Assembly: GCF_031178445.1 (NCBI RefSeq)
Contig: NZ_JAPSIY010000005.1
Location: forward strand, 186,001 to 250,000
Origin: Microbacterium sp.
GTDB lineage: Bacteria > Actinomycetota > Actinomycetes > Actinomycetales > Microbacteriaceae
Reading direction: 5' to 3'
Length of the DNA: 64,000 bases
The position numbers and the translations under genes are program-made. Position 1 is the stretch's first letter; each line of letters opens with the position of its first letter. The notes beneath the pieces were generated by a model, which was given only the letters and a program-made list of their open reading frames with translations, was not told the DNA's origin and made no database searches. Below, piece after piece: positions 42,361 to 51,333 of this stretch.

Positions 42361-42398
42361 CAGTACCGGCCCCGACTCCGATGCCGGGGCCGGTACTG
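42361..42398 (-). terminator. Terminator after the sigma-partner gene
   Basis: CAGTACCGGCCCC and GGGGCCGGTACTG form a perfect 13-bp stem with a 12-base loop, 9 bases after the stop of the gene at 42408. It lies upstream of dnaE and isolates the ECF operon from it. Confidence 0.75.
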
Positions 42399-42407
42399 CG
42401 GACGGGG

Positions 42408-43511
42408 TCAGGGGGCCGACTGCACCACTGAGACCTGGTGACTCGTACGGGTCTGCCAGTTCGGGAGACCGTCGATGGTGGACTGATCCTCGGTGACCGC
42501 GCCGGAGTCGGTCACTCCCACGATGAGCCCGCGCTCCGTGTCGACTTCGATGTCCCTCCATGCCGTCCACCATTCGGTCGACCATTCGAATCTGATCGTC
42601 GTCACGTCGCCGTCGACCGCCAGGACCCTGGAGCCGTCGAGCAGCGCCAGCGTCCGTAGCACCGCCGCTCGCACGTCAGGCGGCGCCAGCGGGAGGGACG
42701 GGTCGTCGACCAGGGTCTCCACGATCGAGCTGTCCGAGGCGATGCTTCCCCTAGGCTCCCCCACTCGGTCGCGCATCCAGTCGAGCAGTTCGCGCGGGTC
42801 GGTGGAGGGCATTTCATCCCAGAAACGCCGGCCGTCGAGATAGTCGGTCACGGTGCCCTCACCGTCCTGTCCGTCCGCATGCTCGTACGTGCCCGCGGCG
42901 ACTCGCAGCGTTTCCGGGGCGTCGGATTCAGGTTGATCGAGGTGGACCTCGGCGTCCGCCATCGCCTCCTCGGCACGATCGCCGAGGGCCTTGACCGTCT
43001 CGGACGGCTCGTTCACCTTCACCCACTCGCCCGTGCGGTCCGCTGGAACGTACAGCGATGCGACCGTTCGGGTCAGCAGCGCGGCCTCCGCATCAGCGCG
43101 GCTCCCGTTGTTGAACCGGACCCATTCCTCGCCGTCGGCCGCCGGCATGTCGACGTCCCAATATCGGACGCTCTCCGAGACGGACCGGATCAGAAGGTAT
43201 TCGCCGGCCGGCACGGCGAGGTCACCGGCTCGGATTGTCACCTCCGCGGCGTTCTCCAGCACTTCTGCAGCCGATGCACTCGGAGCCTCGCTCGGCGCGA
43301 GCACAGTTCCCACCACGATCGCCGTCACTGCGGTACCGGCGACCAGACCGCCGATGCCGATCCCTGCCCATCGCACCGTCGAGCGACGCTTTCGCAGGGG
43401 CTTGCTCCGCGCGATCTCACGCATCAACTCGCCCCTTGCAGCTGCCACTGTGCGCTCTTCGACATGCTCGCCCTCAGCGCCGATCTCACGCACGCGTTCC
43501 ATAAGCGACAT
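42408..43511 (-). CDS. Single-membrane-span protein paired with the ECF sigma factor
   Basis: A 367-residue protein. The N-terminal 45 residues are cytoplasmic and charged (MERVREIGAEGEHVEERTVA, MREIARSKPLRKRRSTVRW), then comes one membrane helix (AGIGIGGLVAGTAVTAIVVG) and an outer domain of about 295 residues with no lipobox. It resembles the CU044_5270-type proteins that I remember as common partners of actinobacterial ECF sigma factors. No HxxxCxxC zinc anti-sigma motif is present. It likely holds or senses for the sigma factor across the membrane, but this is inferred from the gene pair. The first 26 bases overlap the sigma gene, which implies coupled translation. Confidence 0.8.
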   Translation of the reverse strand: MSLMERVREIGAEGEHVEERTVAAARGELMREIARSKPLRKRRSTVRWAGIGIGGLVAGTAVTAIVVGTVLAPSEAPSASAAEVLENAAEVTIRAGDLAVPAGEYLLIRSVSESVRYWDVDMPAADGEEWVRFNNGSRADAEAALLTRTVASLYVPADRTGEWVKVNEPSETVKALGDRAEEAMADAEVHLDQPESDAPETLRVAAGTYEHADGQDGEGTVTDYLDGRRFWDEMPSTDPRELLDWMRDRVGEPRGSIASDSSIVETLVDDPSLPLAPPDVRAAVLRTLALLDGSRVLAVDGDVTTIRFEWSTEWWTAWRDIEVDTERGLIVGVTDSGAVTEDQSTIDGLPNWQTRTSHQVSVVQSAP

Positions 43512-44088
43512 CGCTGTTCTCCTTCGCCATCCAGGTCAGCCGGGCTGCGGAACGCGAACCCGGGGGCGCGAGCTTCCGGCGTACACGATTCAGCCGGGAC
43601 CTCACGGTCCCCACAGGCACGCCCAGAGCGAGAGCGATCTGCTCATAGGTCAGGTCGCCCCACGCATACAGCAGCAGGGTGTCGCGATCTCGCGGCGACA
43701 GCGCGGCGATGCGGGGCGCCAGAGCTCGGATGGCGTTATCCGCGTCCATTCGTTCATCCACCGCGCCGTGGCCGTTCTCCCCCACCTGCGCTGCAGCCGA
43801 AACCGCCTCGAACGACCGCCACTGCCTCGCTTCATCCGCACGGTGGCGCTTGACCACCCGTGTCGCGATGCCGAGCAGCCACGGCAGCGCCGAGACGACG
43901 CTGCCGTCGAACGACGCACGTCGCCGGAACGCCACGAGGAACGTCTCACTCAGCGCGTCGTCGACGGCATCCGCGCCCACCCGTCGGCGGATGTAGCCGC
44001 CGACGGGACGGACGTGTCGCTCGAAGATGCCGGAGAACGCCTCAGGCTCATCGATCGACCGCTGGATGATCTCGCTGTCTGTGCTCAC
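43486..44088 (-). CDS. ECF-type RNA polymerase sigma factor
   Basis: A 200-residue group IV sigma factor. Sigma-2: AFSGIFERHVRPVGGYIRRR, then DDALSETFLVAFRRRASFDG and ALPWLLGIATRVVKRHRADEARQWR at residues 15-95. Sigma-4 with HTH: LSPRDRDTLLLYAWGDLTYEQIALALGVPVGTVRSRLNRVRRKL at about 125-170. A linker of about 30 residues separates them. A short tail follows. The GTG start is set by the conserved N-terminus. It is co-transcribed with the membrane protein behind it (26-base overlap). The 71-base gap to the divergent NUDIX gene should hold its promoter. I did not see a convincing ECF consensus there. Confidence 0.93.
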   Translation of the reverse strand: MSTDSEIIQRSIDEPEAFSGIFERHVRPVGGYIRRRVGADAVDDALSETFLVAFRRRASFDGSVVSALPWLLGIATRVVKRHRADEARQWRSFEAVSAAAQVGENGHGAVDERMDADNAIRALAPRIAALSPRDRDTLLLYAWGDLTYEQIALALGVPVGTVRSRLNRVRRKLAPPGSRSAARLTWMAKENSDVAYGTRA

Positions 44089-44159
44089 ACTGGGTATTGC
44101 CTCCGACGGCGCTTCCGGTTCACGTGTTCTTCCTATCAGCCGCCGATACGCTGAGGAGC

Positions 44160-44642
44160 ATGGCCACTCCTGAGTTCGTACTCGCCCTCCGCGAGCGTGT
44201 CGGACACGACCCGCTCTCCCTCATAGGCGCGACGGCCGTCGTGTTCCGGGATGAGAAGGTGCTTCTCGGCAAGCGCGCCGACAACGGTATGTGGCAGACG
44301 ATCGCCGGGATCGTCGAACCCGGCGAAGAGCCTGCGGATGCAGCGGCACGTGAGTGCCTCGAGGAGGCCGGCGTCGTCGTGTCGGTTGACCGGCTCGCCC
44401 TGGTGCAGCAGCTCCCCCGCGTCACTTACCCTAACGGCGACCATGTCGACTACCTCGACATCGTCTTCCGCTGCACATGGGTATCGGGAGAGCCCCACCC
44501 CGCGGACGGAGAGCTCACTGAGGTCGGCTTCTACGATCTTGCCGCCATGGGCGACGTCGACGACGCCCATGTGCGCAAGATCGCCCTGGCCATGGCCGAG
44601 GACGACCCCGCGCACTTCCGTGGCGGCCGGGTCAAGCGCTGA
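44160..44642 (+). CDS. NUDIX hydrolase
   Basis: A 160-residue NUDIX protein. The Nudix box is canonical: GIVEPGEEPADAAARECLEEAGV at residues 49-71 (G, 5 residues, E, then REC-EE-G), carrying the Mg-binding Glu residues. Preceding SLIGATAVVFRDEKVLLGKRADNGMW and following VSVDRLALVQQLPRVTYPNG are typical of actinobacterial NUDIX proteins of the MutT-like group, which may clean damaged nucleotides or act on NDP-sugars. Substrate unknown. The ATG has GAGGAG upstream. It is divergent from the sigma gene. Its 3' end overlaps the convergent GNAT gene by 11 bases. Confidence 0.93.
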   Translation: MATPEFVLALRERVGHDPLSLIGATAVVFRDEKVLLGKRADNGMWQTIAGIVEPGEEPADAAARECLEEAGVVVSVDRLALVQQLPRVTYPNGDHVDYLDIVFRCTWVSGEPHPADGELTEVGFYDLAAMGDVDDAHVRKIALAMAEDDPAHFRGGRVKR

Positions 44643-45213
44643 TCCTCAGGTCCAGTCGCATCAGCAACCGGGGGTGCCCGTCGAGCACCGATCCGGTGTC
44701 AGCCGCCTTGTGGAATCCCGCGCTCTCGAAGAGCGCGCGGGTACCGACGTACGCCATCGTCTGATTGACCTTCTCGCCGCGGTTGTCGACGGGATAGCCC
44801 TCGATCGCCGGCGCCCCGCGTTCGCGCGCGTAGTCGACCGCGCCCGCGATGAGCGCGTGCATCACGCCCTGCTTCCGGTACCCGGGCCGCACGCGGAAGC
44901 ACCACAGCGCCCAGACGTCGAGGTCGTCGACGTGCGGGATCAGGCGGTTGCGGGCGAAGCTCGTGTCGCGGCGGGGATGCAGGGCCGCCCAGCCGACGGG
45001 CTCGTCATCGAGATAGGCGATGACGCCGGGCGGCGGATCGTGATCGCACAGCTCACGCACCCGCGCGGCCCGCGCCTCGCCGCGCAGCGCGACGTTCTCC
45101 TTGCTTCCGATCCGGTAGCTCAGGCAGAAGCACACGTTGGACGCCGGCTTCTTCGGCCCGACCAGCGTCGCGACATCGTCGAACTCCGTCGCTGCTCGCA
45201 CCACGATGCTCAT
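44632..45213 (-). CDS. GNAT-family N-acetyltransferase
   Basis: A 193-residue acyltransferase of the GNAT fold. Seen: CFCLSYRIGSKENVALRGEAR near the N-terminus, a GVIAYLDDEPVGWAALHPR strand pair, then the acetyl-CoA loop WALWCFRVRPGYRKQGVMHALIAGAVDYARE (R-x-x-x-x-x-x-G-V form) and a final GTRALFESAGFHKA typical of GNAT C-termini. The substrate cannot be read from sequence. The N-terminal Cys pair is unusual. The ATG start is set by the family N-terminus (MSIVVRAATEFDDVATLV). Its stop codon lies inside the end of the convergent NUDIX gene. Confidence 0.9.
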   Translation of the reverse strand: MSIVVRAATEFDDVATLVGPKKPASNVCFCLSYRIGSKENVALRGEARAARVRELCDHDPPPGVIAYLDDEPVGWAALHPRRDTSFARNRLIPHVDDLDVWALWCFRVRPGYRKQGVMHALIAGAVDYARERGAPAIEGYPVDNRGEKVNQTMAYVGTRALFESAGFHKAADTGSVLDGHPRLLMRLDLRISA

Positions 45214-45271
45214 GGTGCGAGTCTGCCATCGGCATCCGACATCCGCGGCGCGGGCCCCGCCCGCGCGGGAT

Positions 45272-46195
45272 TCAGCGTCCGGGGTCGAGCACCGCGAGGG
45301 CGTGCTGGAAGTCGTCGGGGTACGGCGAGGCGAACTGCACCCATTCGCCCGTCGCAGGGTGCGCGAACGCGAGCCGGTGCGCGTGCAGCCACTGCCGTGT
45401 CAGCCCCAGCCTCGCCGACAGGGTCGGGTCGGCGCCGTACAGCGGATCACCGACACAAGGATGCCGGTGTGCGGCCATGTGCACGCGGATCTGATGCGTG
45501 CGACCGGTCTCCAGATGGATCTCGAGGAGCGAGGCCCCCGGGAACGCCTCGAGCGTCTCGTAGTGGGTCACGGAAGGCTTGCCGTCCGGGATGACGGCGA
45601 ACTTCCACTGGTGGTGCGGATGCCGTCCGATCGGTGCGTCGATCGTGCCCGCGAGTGGATCAGGGTGGCCCTGCACGACGGCGTGGTAGACCTTCTCGAC
45701 CGTGCGCTCCTTGAACGCCCGCTTGAGCGCGGTGTACGCCGTTTCGGTCTTGGCCACCACCATCAGGCCGCTGGTGCCGACGTCGAGCCGGTGCACGACG
45801 CCCTGTCTCTCGGGTGCTCCGCTGGTCGCGACCCGGAATCCGGCTGCCGCGAGGGCGCCGACGACCGTCGGACCCTCCCAGCCGAGCGACGGATGCGCCG
45901 CGACGCCGGTCGGCTTGTCCACCACGACGATGTCATCGTCATCGTGCACGATCCCGAGTTCGGGCACCGCGATCGGCACGATCCGCGGTTCGTCCCTGGG
46001 CTGCCAGCTCACATCGAGCCAGCCGCCGGCGCGCAGCCGGTCGGACTTGCCGATCGTCACGCCGTCCAGACTCACGCCGCCGGCTTCGGCGACCTCGGCG
46101 GCGAAGGTGCGCGAGAAGCCGAGCATCTTGGCCAGCGCCGCGTCCACCCTGGTGCCGTCCAGCCCGTCGGGGACGGGCAGGCTGCGCGACTCCAC
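45272..46195 (-). CDS. rluD: RluA/RluD-family pseudouridine synthase
   Basis: Converts uridines in large-subunit rRNA to pseudouridine, probably those of helix 69. It has 307 residues: an N-terminal S4 RNA-binding domain ([34 protein letters not shown], residues 10-75) and the catalytic domain with Asp in [16 protein letters not shown] (HRLDxxTSG motif), then KVYHAVVQG and [12 protein letters not shown]. The GTG start, 2 bases after the lspA stop, gives [16 protein letters not shown]. Exact target sites are not provable from sequence. It closes the divIVA-lspA-rluD run. In relatives the next gene is usually dnaE, but here four extra genes come between. Confidence 0.93.
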   Translation of the reverse strand: MESRSLPVPDGLDGTRVDAALAKMLGFSRTFAAEVAEAGGVSLDGVTIGKSDRLRAGGWLDVSWQPRDEPRIVPIAVPELGIVHDDDDIVVVDKPTGVAAHPSLGWEGPTVVGALAAAGFRVATSGAPERQGVVHRLDVGTSGLMVVAKTETAYTALKRAFKERTVEKVYHAVVQGHPDPLAGTIDAPIGRHPHHQWKFAVIPDGKPSVTHYETLEAFPGASLLEIHLETGRTHQIRVHMAAHRHPCVGDPLYGADPTLSARLGLTRQWLHAHRLAFAHPATGEWVQFASPYPDDFQHALAVLDPGR

Positions 46196-46197
46196 GC

Positions 46198-46770
46198 TCA
46201 GCTCTCGCTCGCCGCCGCGGGCGACTCGACGGCATCCGCCGGCTCGGCCTTCACGGCGTCGCGTTCGCGCGTGCCGTCCAGGCGCAGCCCCATGACGACG
46301 AGCAGGGCCACGGCGATCATCCCGGTGACGATGAAGATGTCGGCCACGTTGAAGATCGCCGGCATCATCCACGGCATGGAGATCATGTCGACCACGTGCC
46401 CGACCGCGAAACCGGGTTCGCGGAGGAGCCGGTCGGTGAGGTTGCCCAGAACTCCGCCGAGCAGGCAGCCGAGTACGACGCTCCACAGACGAGACCGCAC
46501 CTCGAACGTCTTCCAGATGATGACGCCCGTCACGACCGCGAGGGCGATCGTGAAGATCCAGGTCATGCTGGACCCGATCGAGAACGCCGCGCCGGAATTG
46601 CGCACGTAGTACAGCTGAAGGAACTCCCCCAGCACCGGAACCGACTCATGCAGCGGAAGGTTCTCGATGGTGAGGTGCTTCACAAACTGATCGGCGGCCA
46701 GGACGATCACCGCGAGAGACGCGACGATCGCTCCGGCCGCCGACCGACGAAGGGGACGACGCCCTGCCAT
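46198..46770 (-). CDS. lspA: Lipoprotein signal peptidase
   Basis: Cuts signal peptides before the lipidated Cys of prolipoproteins, such as CtaC in this window. It has 190 residues and four membrane helices. Seen: the first helix [20 protein letters not shown], the family [18 protein letters not shown], and the two catalytic aspartates in [20 protein letters not shown] and [14 protein letters not shown] variable acidic tail of about 30 residues ends the protein. The ATG is 6 bases after the divIVA stop. No missing residues. Confidence 0.97.
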   Translation of the reverse strand: MAGRRPLRRSAAGAIVASLAVIVLAADQFVKHLTIENLPLHESVPVLGEFLQLYYVRNSGAAFSIGSSMTWIFTIALAVVTGVIIWKTFEVRSRLWSVVLGCLLGGVLGNLTDRLLREPGFAVGHVVDMISMPWMMPAIFNVADIFIVTGMIAVALLVVMGLRLDGTRERDAVKAEPADAVESPAAASES

Positions 46771-46776
46771 TCAGAC

Positions 46777-47364
46777 CTACAGGCCGATGGCGGAGACCGG
46801 CGTCGACTCCGACGACGACGCCTTCTGGTCGAGATCGCGCAGCTGGCCCTCGATGAGGGCGCGCAGCTTGCCGCGGTAGTCACGCTCGAACTCGCGCAGC
46901 TCGGTGATGCGACCCTCGAGGGTGTTGCGCTCGCGCTCGAGGCGTGCGGACTCCTCGCGCTGCTTCGCCTCGGCCTCGGTGCGGATCCGGGCGACCTCGG
47001 CCTCAGCGTCCTCGATGAGCTGCTTGCGCTTCGCCTCGCCCTCGGCGACGTGCTCGTCGTGCAGGCGCTGCGCCAGCTCGATGATGCCCGCGGAAGTGCT
47101 GGTGGCTGCGGTGCCCTCGGCCTGCGGGGCGGATGCCGGAGCGGCGGCGACCGGGGCGGCGGCGATCGGAGCGGCGGCCGGGGCGTTCTCGCCCGACTCG
47201 AAAGCCGCGAGCTTCGCCTTCAGCTCGTTGTTCTCCTCGATGGTCTTGCGCCACTCGACGACGATCTCGTCGAGGTAGTCATCGACCTCCTCCGGGTCGA
47301 AGCCGTCCTTGAATCGGACGTGCTGAAACTCCTTGTGGACGACGTCATCCGGGGTAAGTGCCAT
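46777..47364 (-). CDS. divIVA: Cell-pole and growth protein DivIVA (Wag31)
   Basis: Coiled-coil scaffold that marks curved membranes and directs polar cell-wall growth in actinobacteria. It has 195 residues. Seen: the membrane-binding N-terminus MALTPDDVVHKEFQHVRFKDGFDPEEVDDYLD, a first coil EWRKTIEENNELKAKLAAFE, an Ala/Pro-rich linker (about residues 60-95), then the second coil HDEHVAEGEAKRKQLIEDAE onward to about residue 185. The ATG has GAAAGAGGAG upstream. A 145-base gap upstream should carry a separate promoter, consistent with strong DivIVA expression. It is followed by lspA after 6 bases. Confidence 0.97.
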   Translation of the reverse strand: MALTPDDVVHKEFQHVRFKDGFDPEEVDDYLDEIVVEWRKTIEENNELKAKLAAFESGENAPAAAPIAAAPVAAAPASAPQAEGTAATSTSAGIIELAQRLHDEHVAEGEAKRKQLIEDAEAEVARIRTEAEAKQREESARLERERNTLEGRITELREFERDYRGKLRALIEGQLRDLDQKASSSESTPVSAIGL

Positions 47365-47509
47365 GGGTGGCTCCTCTTTCGATGAGTTCGGTGGCCAGTC
47401 GTAGAGATGGCGCGGTATTTCGTTCGACGCGTACCCGGGGCGCGCGCCTGGGAGCCAAGCATAGTCCCCAAGGCTGTGCGGCGCGATGAGGCTATGGGCC
47501 GGGAAGCTG

Positions 47510-47809
47510 TCAGGTGAGCACCCTCACGACCGACATCAGTATGAGCACCACGAGCATCGTCAGGGCGAACCCGAAGTCGAGCGAGAATGTGCCGATGCGC
47601 AGCGGAGGGATGATCCTGCGGAAGAACCGGATCGGAGGATCGGTGATGGTGTAGACGATCTCGGCCGCGACCAGGCCGGCACCCTTGGGACGCCACTGCC
47701 GGTTGAACAGCGGGATGTAATCGAGCACCAGGCGCGCGATCAGCACCAGCACGTAAAGCGTCAGCAGCAGCTCGATGATGCCGCCGATGACGCTGAGCAC
47801 GACTCCCAA
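47510..47809 (-). CDS. yggT: YggT-family membrane protein
   Basis: A 99-residue membrane protein of unknown function found in the ftsZ-sepF-divIVA neighbourhood of many Gram-positives. Seen: two hydrophobic regions (VVLSVIGGIIELLLTLYVLVLIARLVLDY and FGFALTMLVVLILMSVVRVL) around the family motif VYTITDPPIRFFRRIIPPLRIG. The motif DPP..FFRRIIPPL is clear. The ATG starts 2 bases after the sepF stop, so they are probably translated together. A role in division or cation tolerance has been suggested for relatives, but is not shown by the sequence. Confidence 0.93.
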   Translation of the reverse strand: MGVVLSVIGGIIELLLTLYVLVLIARLVLDYIPLFNRQWRPKGAGLVAAEIVYTITDPPIRFFRRIIPPLRIGTFSLDFGFALTMLVVLILMSVVRVLT

Positions 47810-47811
47810 GG

Positions 47812-48282
47812 TCAGGAGTCGAACGTGGCGGATTCCGCCTGTGCGATGCCGCCCTGGCCGGATACGGCGATGTTCTCGGGCGACAGCAGGAAGACCTTGC
47901 TCGTCACGCGCTCGATGCGTCCGTACAGGCCGAGCGAGAGACCGCTCGCGAAGTCGATCAGGCGGCGCGCGTCGGCATCGCTCATCTGCGACAGGTTGAT
48001 GATGACCGGAACACCCTCGCGGAAGTTCTCTGCGATCACCTGCGCGTCGCGGTACTGCTTCGGGTGCACGGTGAGGATCTCGTTGACCGCGCCTGCGGAC
48101 GGCTGGCGGACGGCAGTGGGGCGGCGCAGCGGGGTGACGGGCGCGGGAGCCTGCTCGTCGTGGTCACGGTCGCGCTCGCGGACGGGGCGAGCGGGCGACT
48201 GGGCTGCGGCCTGCTCCTCGTAGACCTCTTCCTCGTCGGCGAGGCCGAGATACACCATGGTCTTCTTCAGCGGGTTACCCAT
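47812..48282 (-). CDS. sepF: Cell-division protein SepF
   Basis: FtsZ-bundling membrane-anchored protein that takes the place of FtsA in actinobacteria. It has 156 residues. Seen: an N-terminal amphipathic helix ([19 protein letters not shown]) for membrane binding, an acidic/Arg-rich linker, and the SepF core [41 protein letters not shown] and [21 protein letters not shown]. The partner site on FtsZ is the C-terminal peptide DIDIPEFLK of the ftsZ gene a little upstream. ATG with AGGA about 7 bases before. Starts 44 bases after yggS. Confidence 0.96.
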   Translation of the reverse strand: MGNPLKKTMVYLGLADEEEVYEEQAAAQSPARPVRERDRDHDEQAPAPVTPLRRPTAVRQPSAGAVNEILTVHPKQYRDAQVIAENFREGVPVIINLSQMSDADARRLIDFASGLSLGLYGRIERVTSKVFLLSPENIAVSGQGGIAQAESATFDS

Positions 48283-48326
48283 CGTGTCCTCCGGTTCGAA
48301 CGTTTCGGGCTGGTCTGGAGTTCAGG

Positions 48327-49004
48327 TTAACCCCGGTCGGGCCGGGGTCCTGTGATTGCGGATCCGATCCGCAGGTGTGTCGCGCCCGCTTGGATGGCCT
48401 CTTCGAAATCACCGGTCATGCCGGCGGAGATCCAGCGCGCCTCGGGTGCGAGCTGGCGGATGCGGTCAGCGACCGCATGCAGGCGCGCGAAGGCTGCTGC
48501 CGGCTCCTCGTCGAGCGGTGCCACCGCCATGACTCCGCGCAGGCGCAGCGAGTCGAGGCCCAGCACGTGCTCGGCGAGAGCCTCGGCGTCTGCTGTCGTG
48601 CTTCCGCCGCGTCCGGGGTCTTCGGTGAGGTTCACCTGGACGAGGACGTCCAGCACGCCGTCGTGGGAAGCTGCACGGTGAAGCGCGTCTGCCAGTCGGA
48701 CGCGATCGACCGAATGGACCGCGTCGGACGCCCGGCGGATCGCCGCCGCCTTGTTCGTCTGCGCCTGACCGATGAAGTGCCAGTGCAGCGGAACGTCCTG
48801 CAGCTCGCCGCGCTTCGCGGTGAGCTCCTGCTGCCTGTTCTCACCGACGTCGGTCACCCCGAGCGCGTGCAGGTCGCGCACGAGCTGCGCGGGGTGGAAC
48901 TTCGTCACGACGATCCGGGTGATCTCCCCGGGGTCGCGTCCGGCCAGGCGCGCGGCGTCGGCGATCCTCTGGTCGATCGCCGACAGCCGCGCCGCGAGGG
49001 TCAC
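48327..49004 (-). CDS. yggS: PLP homeostasis protein (YggS/YlmE family)
   Basis: Pyridoxal-phosphate-binding protein of 225 residues that helps keep free PLP in balance. It shows no catalytic activity in relatives. Seen: the Lys35 in [11 protein letters not shown] that binds [59 protein letters not shown], and the C-terminal [26 protein letters not shown] with the phosphate-binding residues. The GTG start overlaps the ftsZ stop (GTGA), a sign of coupling. It sits between ftsZ and sepF as in most actinobacteria. Confidence 0.96.
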   Translation of the reverse strand: MTLAARLSAIDQRIADAARLAGRDPGEITRIVVTKFHPAQLVRDLHALGVTDVGENRQQELTAKRGELQDVPLHWHFIGQAQTNKAAAIRRASDAVHSVDRVRLADALHRAASHDGVLDVLVQVNLTEDPGRGGSTTADAEALAEHVLGLDSLRLRGVMAVAPLDEEPAAAFARLHAVADRIRQLAPEARWISAGMTGDFEEAIQAGATHLRIGSAITGPRPDRG

Positions 49005-50143
49005 TTCAGGAACTCGGGGATGTCGATGTCGTCGTCGGCGAAGGCCGGCTCGATGCTCGTCGCCACCGGAGCAGAGGAGACGGGCTTGGGCGCCTCGACC
49101 TCGGGCTCCTCGACAGCCTCGTCCAGGCGCACCTCGGGGAGCGCAGACGCGGCGGCCGGGCGCTCGACGACCATCGGCTCCAGCCGCGTCGACGGTGCGC
49201 CGCCGTCGAAGCCGGCGGCGATCACCGTCACGCGCACCTCGTCGCCGAGGGTGTCGTCGATGACCGTACCGAAGATGATGTTCGCCTCGGGGTGCGCGGC
49301 CTCCTTGACCAGGTCGGCCGCGTCGTGGATCTCGAAGATGCCGAGGTTCGATCCGCCCTGGATCGACAGCAGCACGCCGTGCGCACCCTCGATCGATGCC
49401 TCCAGCAGAGGCGACTCGACTGCGAGCTCGGCTGCTTTGATGGCGCGGTCGGCGCCGCGCGCCGACCCGATCCCCATCAGGGCGGAGCCGGCTCCCTGCA
49501 TGACCGATTTGACGTCGGCGAAGTCGAGGTTGATCAGACCGGGGGTGGTGATGAGATCGGTGATGCCCTGGACACCGGCGAGGAGCACCTGGTCGGCCGT
49601 CGCGAACGCCTCGATCATCGAGATGCCGCGGTCGCTGATCTCGAGCAAGCGGTCGTTCGGCACGACGATGAGGGTGTCGACCTCTTCCTTGAGCTTCGCG
49701 ACGCCGGCCTCCGCCTGGCTCTGCCGGCGACGGCCTTCGAAGGAGAACGGCTTCGTGACGACGCCGATGGTTAGCGCGCCGATGGACTTCGCGATCCGTG
49801 CGACGACGGGTGCGCCACCGGTGCCGGTGCCGCCGCCCTCACCGGCGGTGACGAAGACCATGTCGGCGCCGGTGAGCGCCTGTTCGATCTCCTCGGCGTG
49901 GTCTTCGGCCGCGCGGCGCCCGACCTCGGGGTCGGCTCCGGCGCCGAGTCCGCGGGTGAGTTCGCGGCCCACGTCGAGCTTGACGTCGGCGTCGCTCATC
50001 AGCAGCGCCTGGGCGTCGGTGTTCACGGCGATGAACTCCACTCCGCGGAGCCCGAGTTCGATCATGCGGTTGACGGCGTTGACGCCGCCACCGCCGACGC
50101 CGACGACCTTGATCACGGCGAGGTAGTTCTGGTTCTGGCTCAT
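49001..50143 (-). CDS. ftsZ: Cell-division protein FtsZ
   Basis: Tubulin-like GTPase that builds the division ring. It has 380 residues. Seen: [21 protein letters not shown] at the start, the signature loop [16 protein letters not shown] near residue 100, the catalytic T7 loop region [13 protein letters not shown] with its Asp residues, and the C-terminal binding peptide DIDIPEFLK joined by a short acidic linker. The ATG has CGGAGG upstream. A 163-base gap upstream (50144-50306) holds the palindrome at 50183-50205, so a separate promoter is likely besides read-through from ftsQ. yggS overlaps its stop. Confidence 0.98.
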   Translation of the reverse strand: MSQNQNYLAVIKVVGVGGGGVNAVNRMIELGLRGVEFIAVNTDAQALLMSDADVKLDVGRELTRGLGAGADPEVGRRAAEDHAEEIEQALTGADMVFVTAGEGGGTGTGGAPVVARIAKSIGALTIGVVTKPFSFEGRRRQSQAEAGVAKLKEEVDTLIVVPNDRLLEISDRGISMIEAFATADQVLLAGVQGITDLITTPGLINLDFADVKSVMQGAGSALMGIGSARGADRAIKAAELAVESPLLEASIEGAHGVLLSIQGGSNLGIFEIHDAADLVKEAAHPEANIIFGTVIDDTLGDEVRVTVIAAGFDGGAPSTRLEPMVVERPAAASALPEVRLDEAVEEPEVEAPKPVSSAPVATSIEPAFADDDIDIPEFLK

Positions 50144-50182
50144 GGCCGGCCTCCGTTATTCGAGCCTGACGTGGGATAAACC

Positions 50183-50205
50183 TTAAACCTCTACGAGAGG
50201 GTTAA
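50183..50205. promoter_or_regulatory. Near-perfect palindrome upstream of ftsZ
   Basis: TTAAACCTCT, spacer ACG, AGAGGGTTAA: 10-bp arms with one mismatch, 40 bases before the ftsZ ATG in an otherwise featureless 163-base gap. It could be a repressor or activator site overlapping the ftsZ promoter or a stem in the leader RNA. The AT-rich flanks make an operator more likely than a terminator. Confidence 0.5.
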
Positions 50206-50306
50206 ACTGTTTCCCGGTATTGCGTTCTCCAGTTCGACGGTAGGCGCAGACCTCGCCCCTGCCCGCAGCGACACGGCGTGTCGTGTCGATCTCCGGCCCG
50301 GGTTTC

Positions 50307-51332
50307 TCAGCCGACGACGGGAACGCTCGGGGAGGACACGTCGAAGGTGCGGGCGTCGGGTGCCGCGGCGATGAGCTCCACCAGCACGAGCGCCTTCTCG
50401 ACGGAGTTCCGCTCGCTCCCCCACATCACGGTCTTGCCGTCACTCGTCTTGAAGGACACGTCGTCCGCCGAGCCGGCGCTGACCTCGGTGACGGTCGCCC
50501 GCAGCTCTGCAGGCAGCGACCGGATCACGAGACCCGCGCTGTGGAACGCGGGCGATTCCACGCCGGTGTCGATCTTGAGCACCGGCTGCCCTTCGGGTCG
50601 CTCCGGCGTCGTGGAAAGCACCACCCCGGCAGCATCCACCAGCGTGTAGCCGGCGTCCGACTCGATCACGCCGACCGGGGTCCGTTCCACGATGCGCACC
50701 AGCAGCTCGTGCGGCGGCCGCGCCTCCAGAGCGTACGACTCGATCATCGGGAATTCCGTGAGGGCGGCTTTCACCGCGCTGGCATCGACCAGCGCGAGCG
50801 GCGCGCCGACCTGACCCGCGAGCGCCTGCTGCACCGATGCGGCATCGAGCGTCTTCACGCCCGCCACAGTGATCTTCTGCACCGCGAACAGCGGGCTGTA
50901 GGCGGCGACCACACTGCCGAGCACCAGCACCACGACTGCCCCGATCCACCCCCACAGCACCATCCGGCGCCGGCGTGAGCGCTGAGTGAACCGGCGGATC
51001 TCGGCGCGCAGGGCCTTGCGGCGCGCGCGAGCGGCCCGCCACACGTCGGCGCTGCGCAGGCTCTGACCGGCGGGGGCCGCGCTGTCCGATGCCTCGTCGA
51101 CGTGCTCCGCTGGGCCACTCGACGAGCCCGGCTGCACGTCGATCCCGGCGGCGGCTGCGGAGCGCAGCCCGTCGAGCGGCTGAGTCTCGGCGTCCGTCAG
51201 CGCCGCGTCGGGCACGGCATCCGATGCGGCGTCCCGCCCGCGTGTCGGGACGCGACGCCCGCGTAGACGCTCGCGTCCGCCGACGTCCTCGGGCTCTTCC
51301 GCGGATGCGGGAAGCGGTGGCGGGCGCCGCAC
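50307..51332 (-). CDS. ftsQ: Cell-division protein FtsQ (DivIB)
   Basis: Bitopic divisome protein linking early and late division factors. It has 341 residues. The first 115 are a low-complexity cytoplasmic part (Ala/Asp/Pro rich). A basic segment RRFTQRSRRRRMVLWGW leads into one membrane helix (IGAVVVLVLGSVVAAY). The outer POTRA domain follows (FAVQKITVAGVKTLDAASVQQAL with VERTPVGVIESDAGYTLVDAAGVVL). The GTG start lies 1 base after the murC stop. No ddl gene precedes it, unlike some relatives. The N-terminal extension is long for the family. Confidence 0.92.
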   Translation of the reverse strand: MRRPPPLPASAEEPEDVGGRERLRGRRVPTRGRDAASDAVPDAALTDAETQPLDGLRSAAAAGIDVQPGSSSGPAEHVDEASDSAAPAGQSLRSADVWRAARARRKALRAEIRRFTQRSRRRRMVLWGWIGAVVVLVLGSVVAAYSPLFAVQKITVAGVKTLDAASVQQALAGQVGAPLALVDASAVKAALTEFPMIESYALEARPPHELLVRIVERTPVGVIESDAGYTLVDAAGVVLSTTPERPEGQPVLKIDTGVESPAFHSAGLVIRSLPAELRATVTEVSAGSADDVSFKTSDGKTVMWGSERNSVEKALVLVELIAAAPDARTFDVSSPSVPVVG

Positions 51333-51333
51333 G

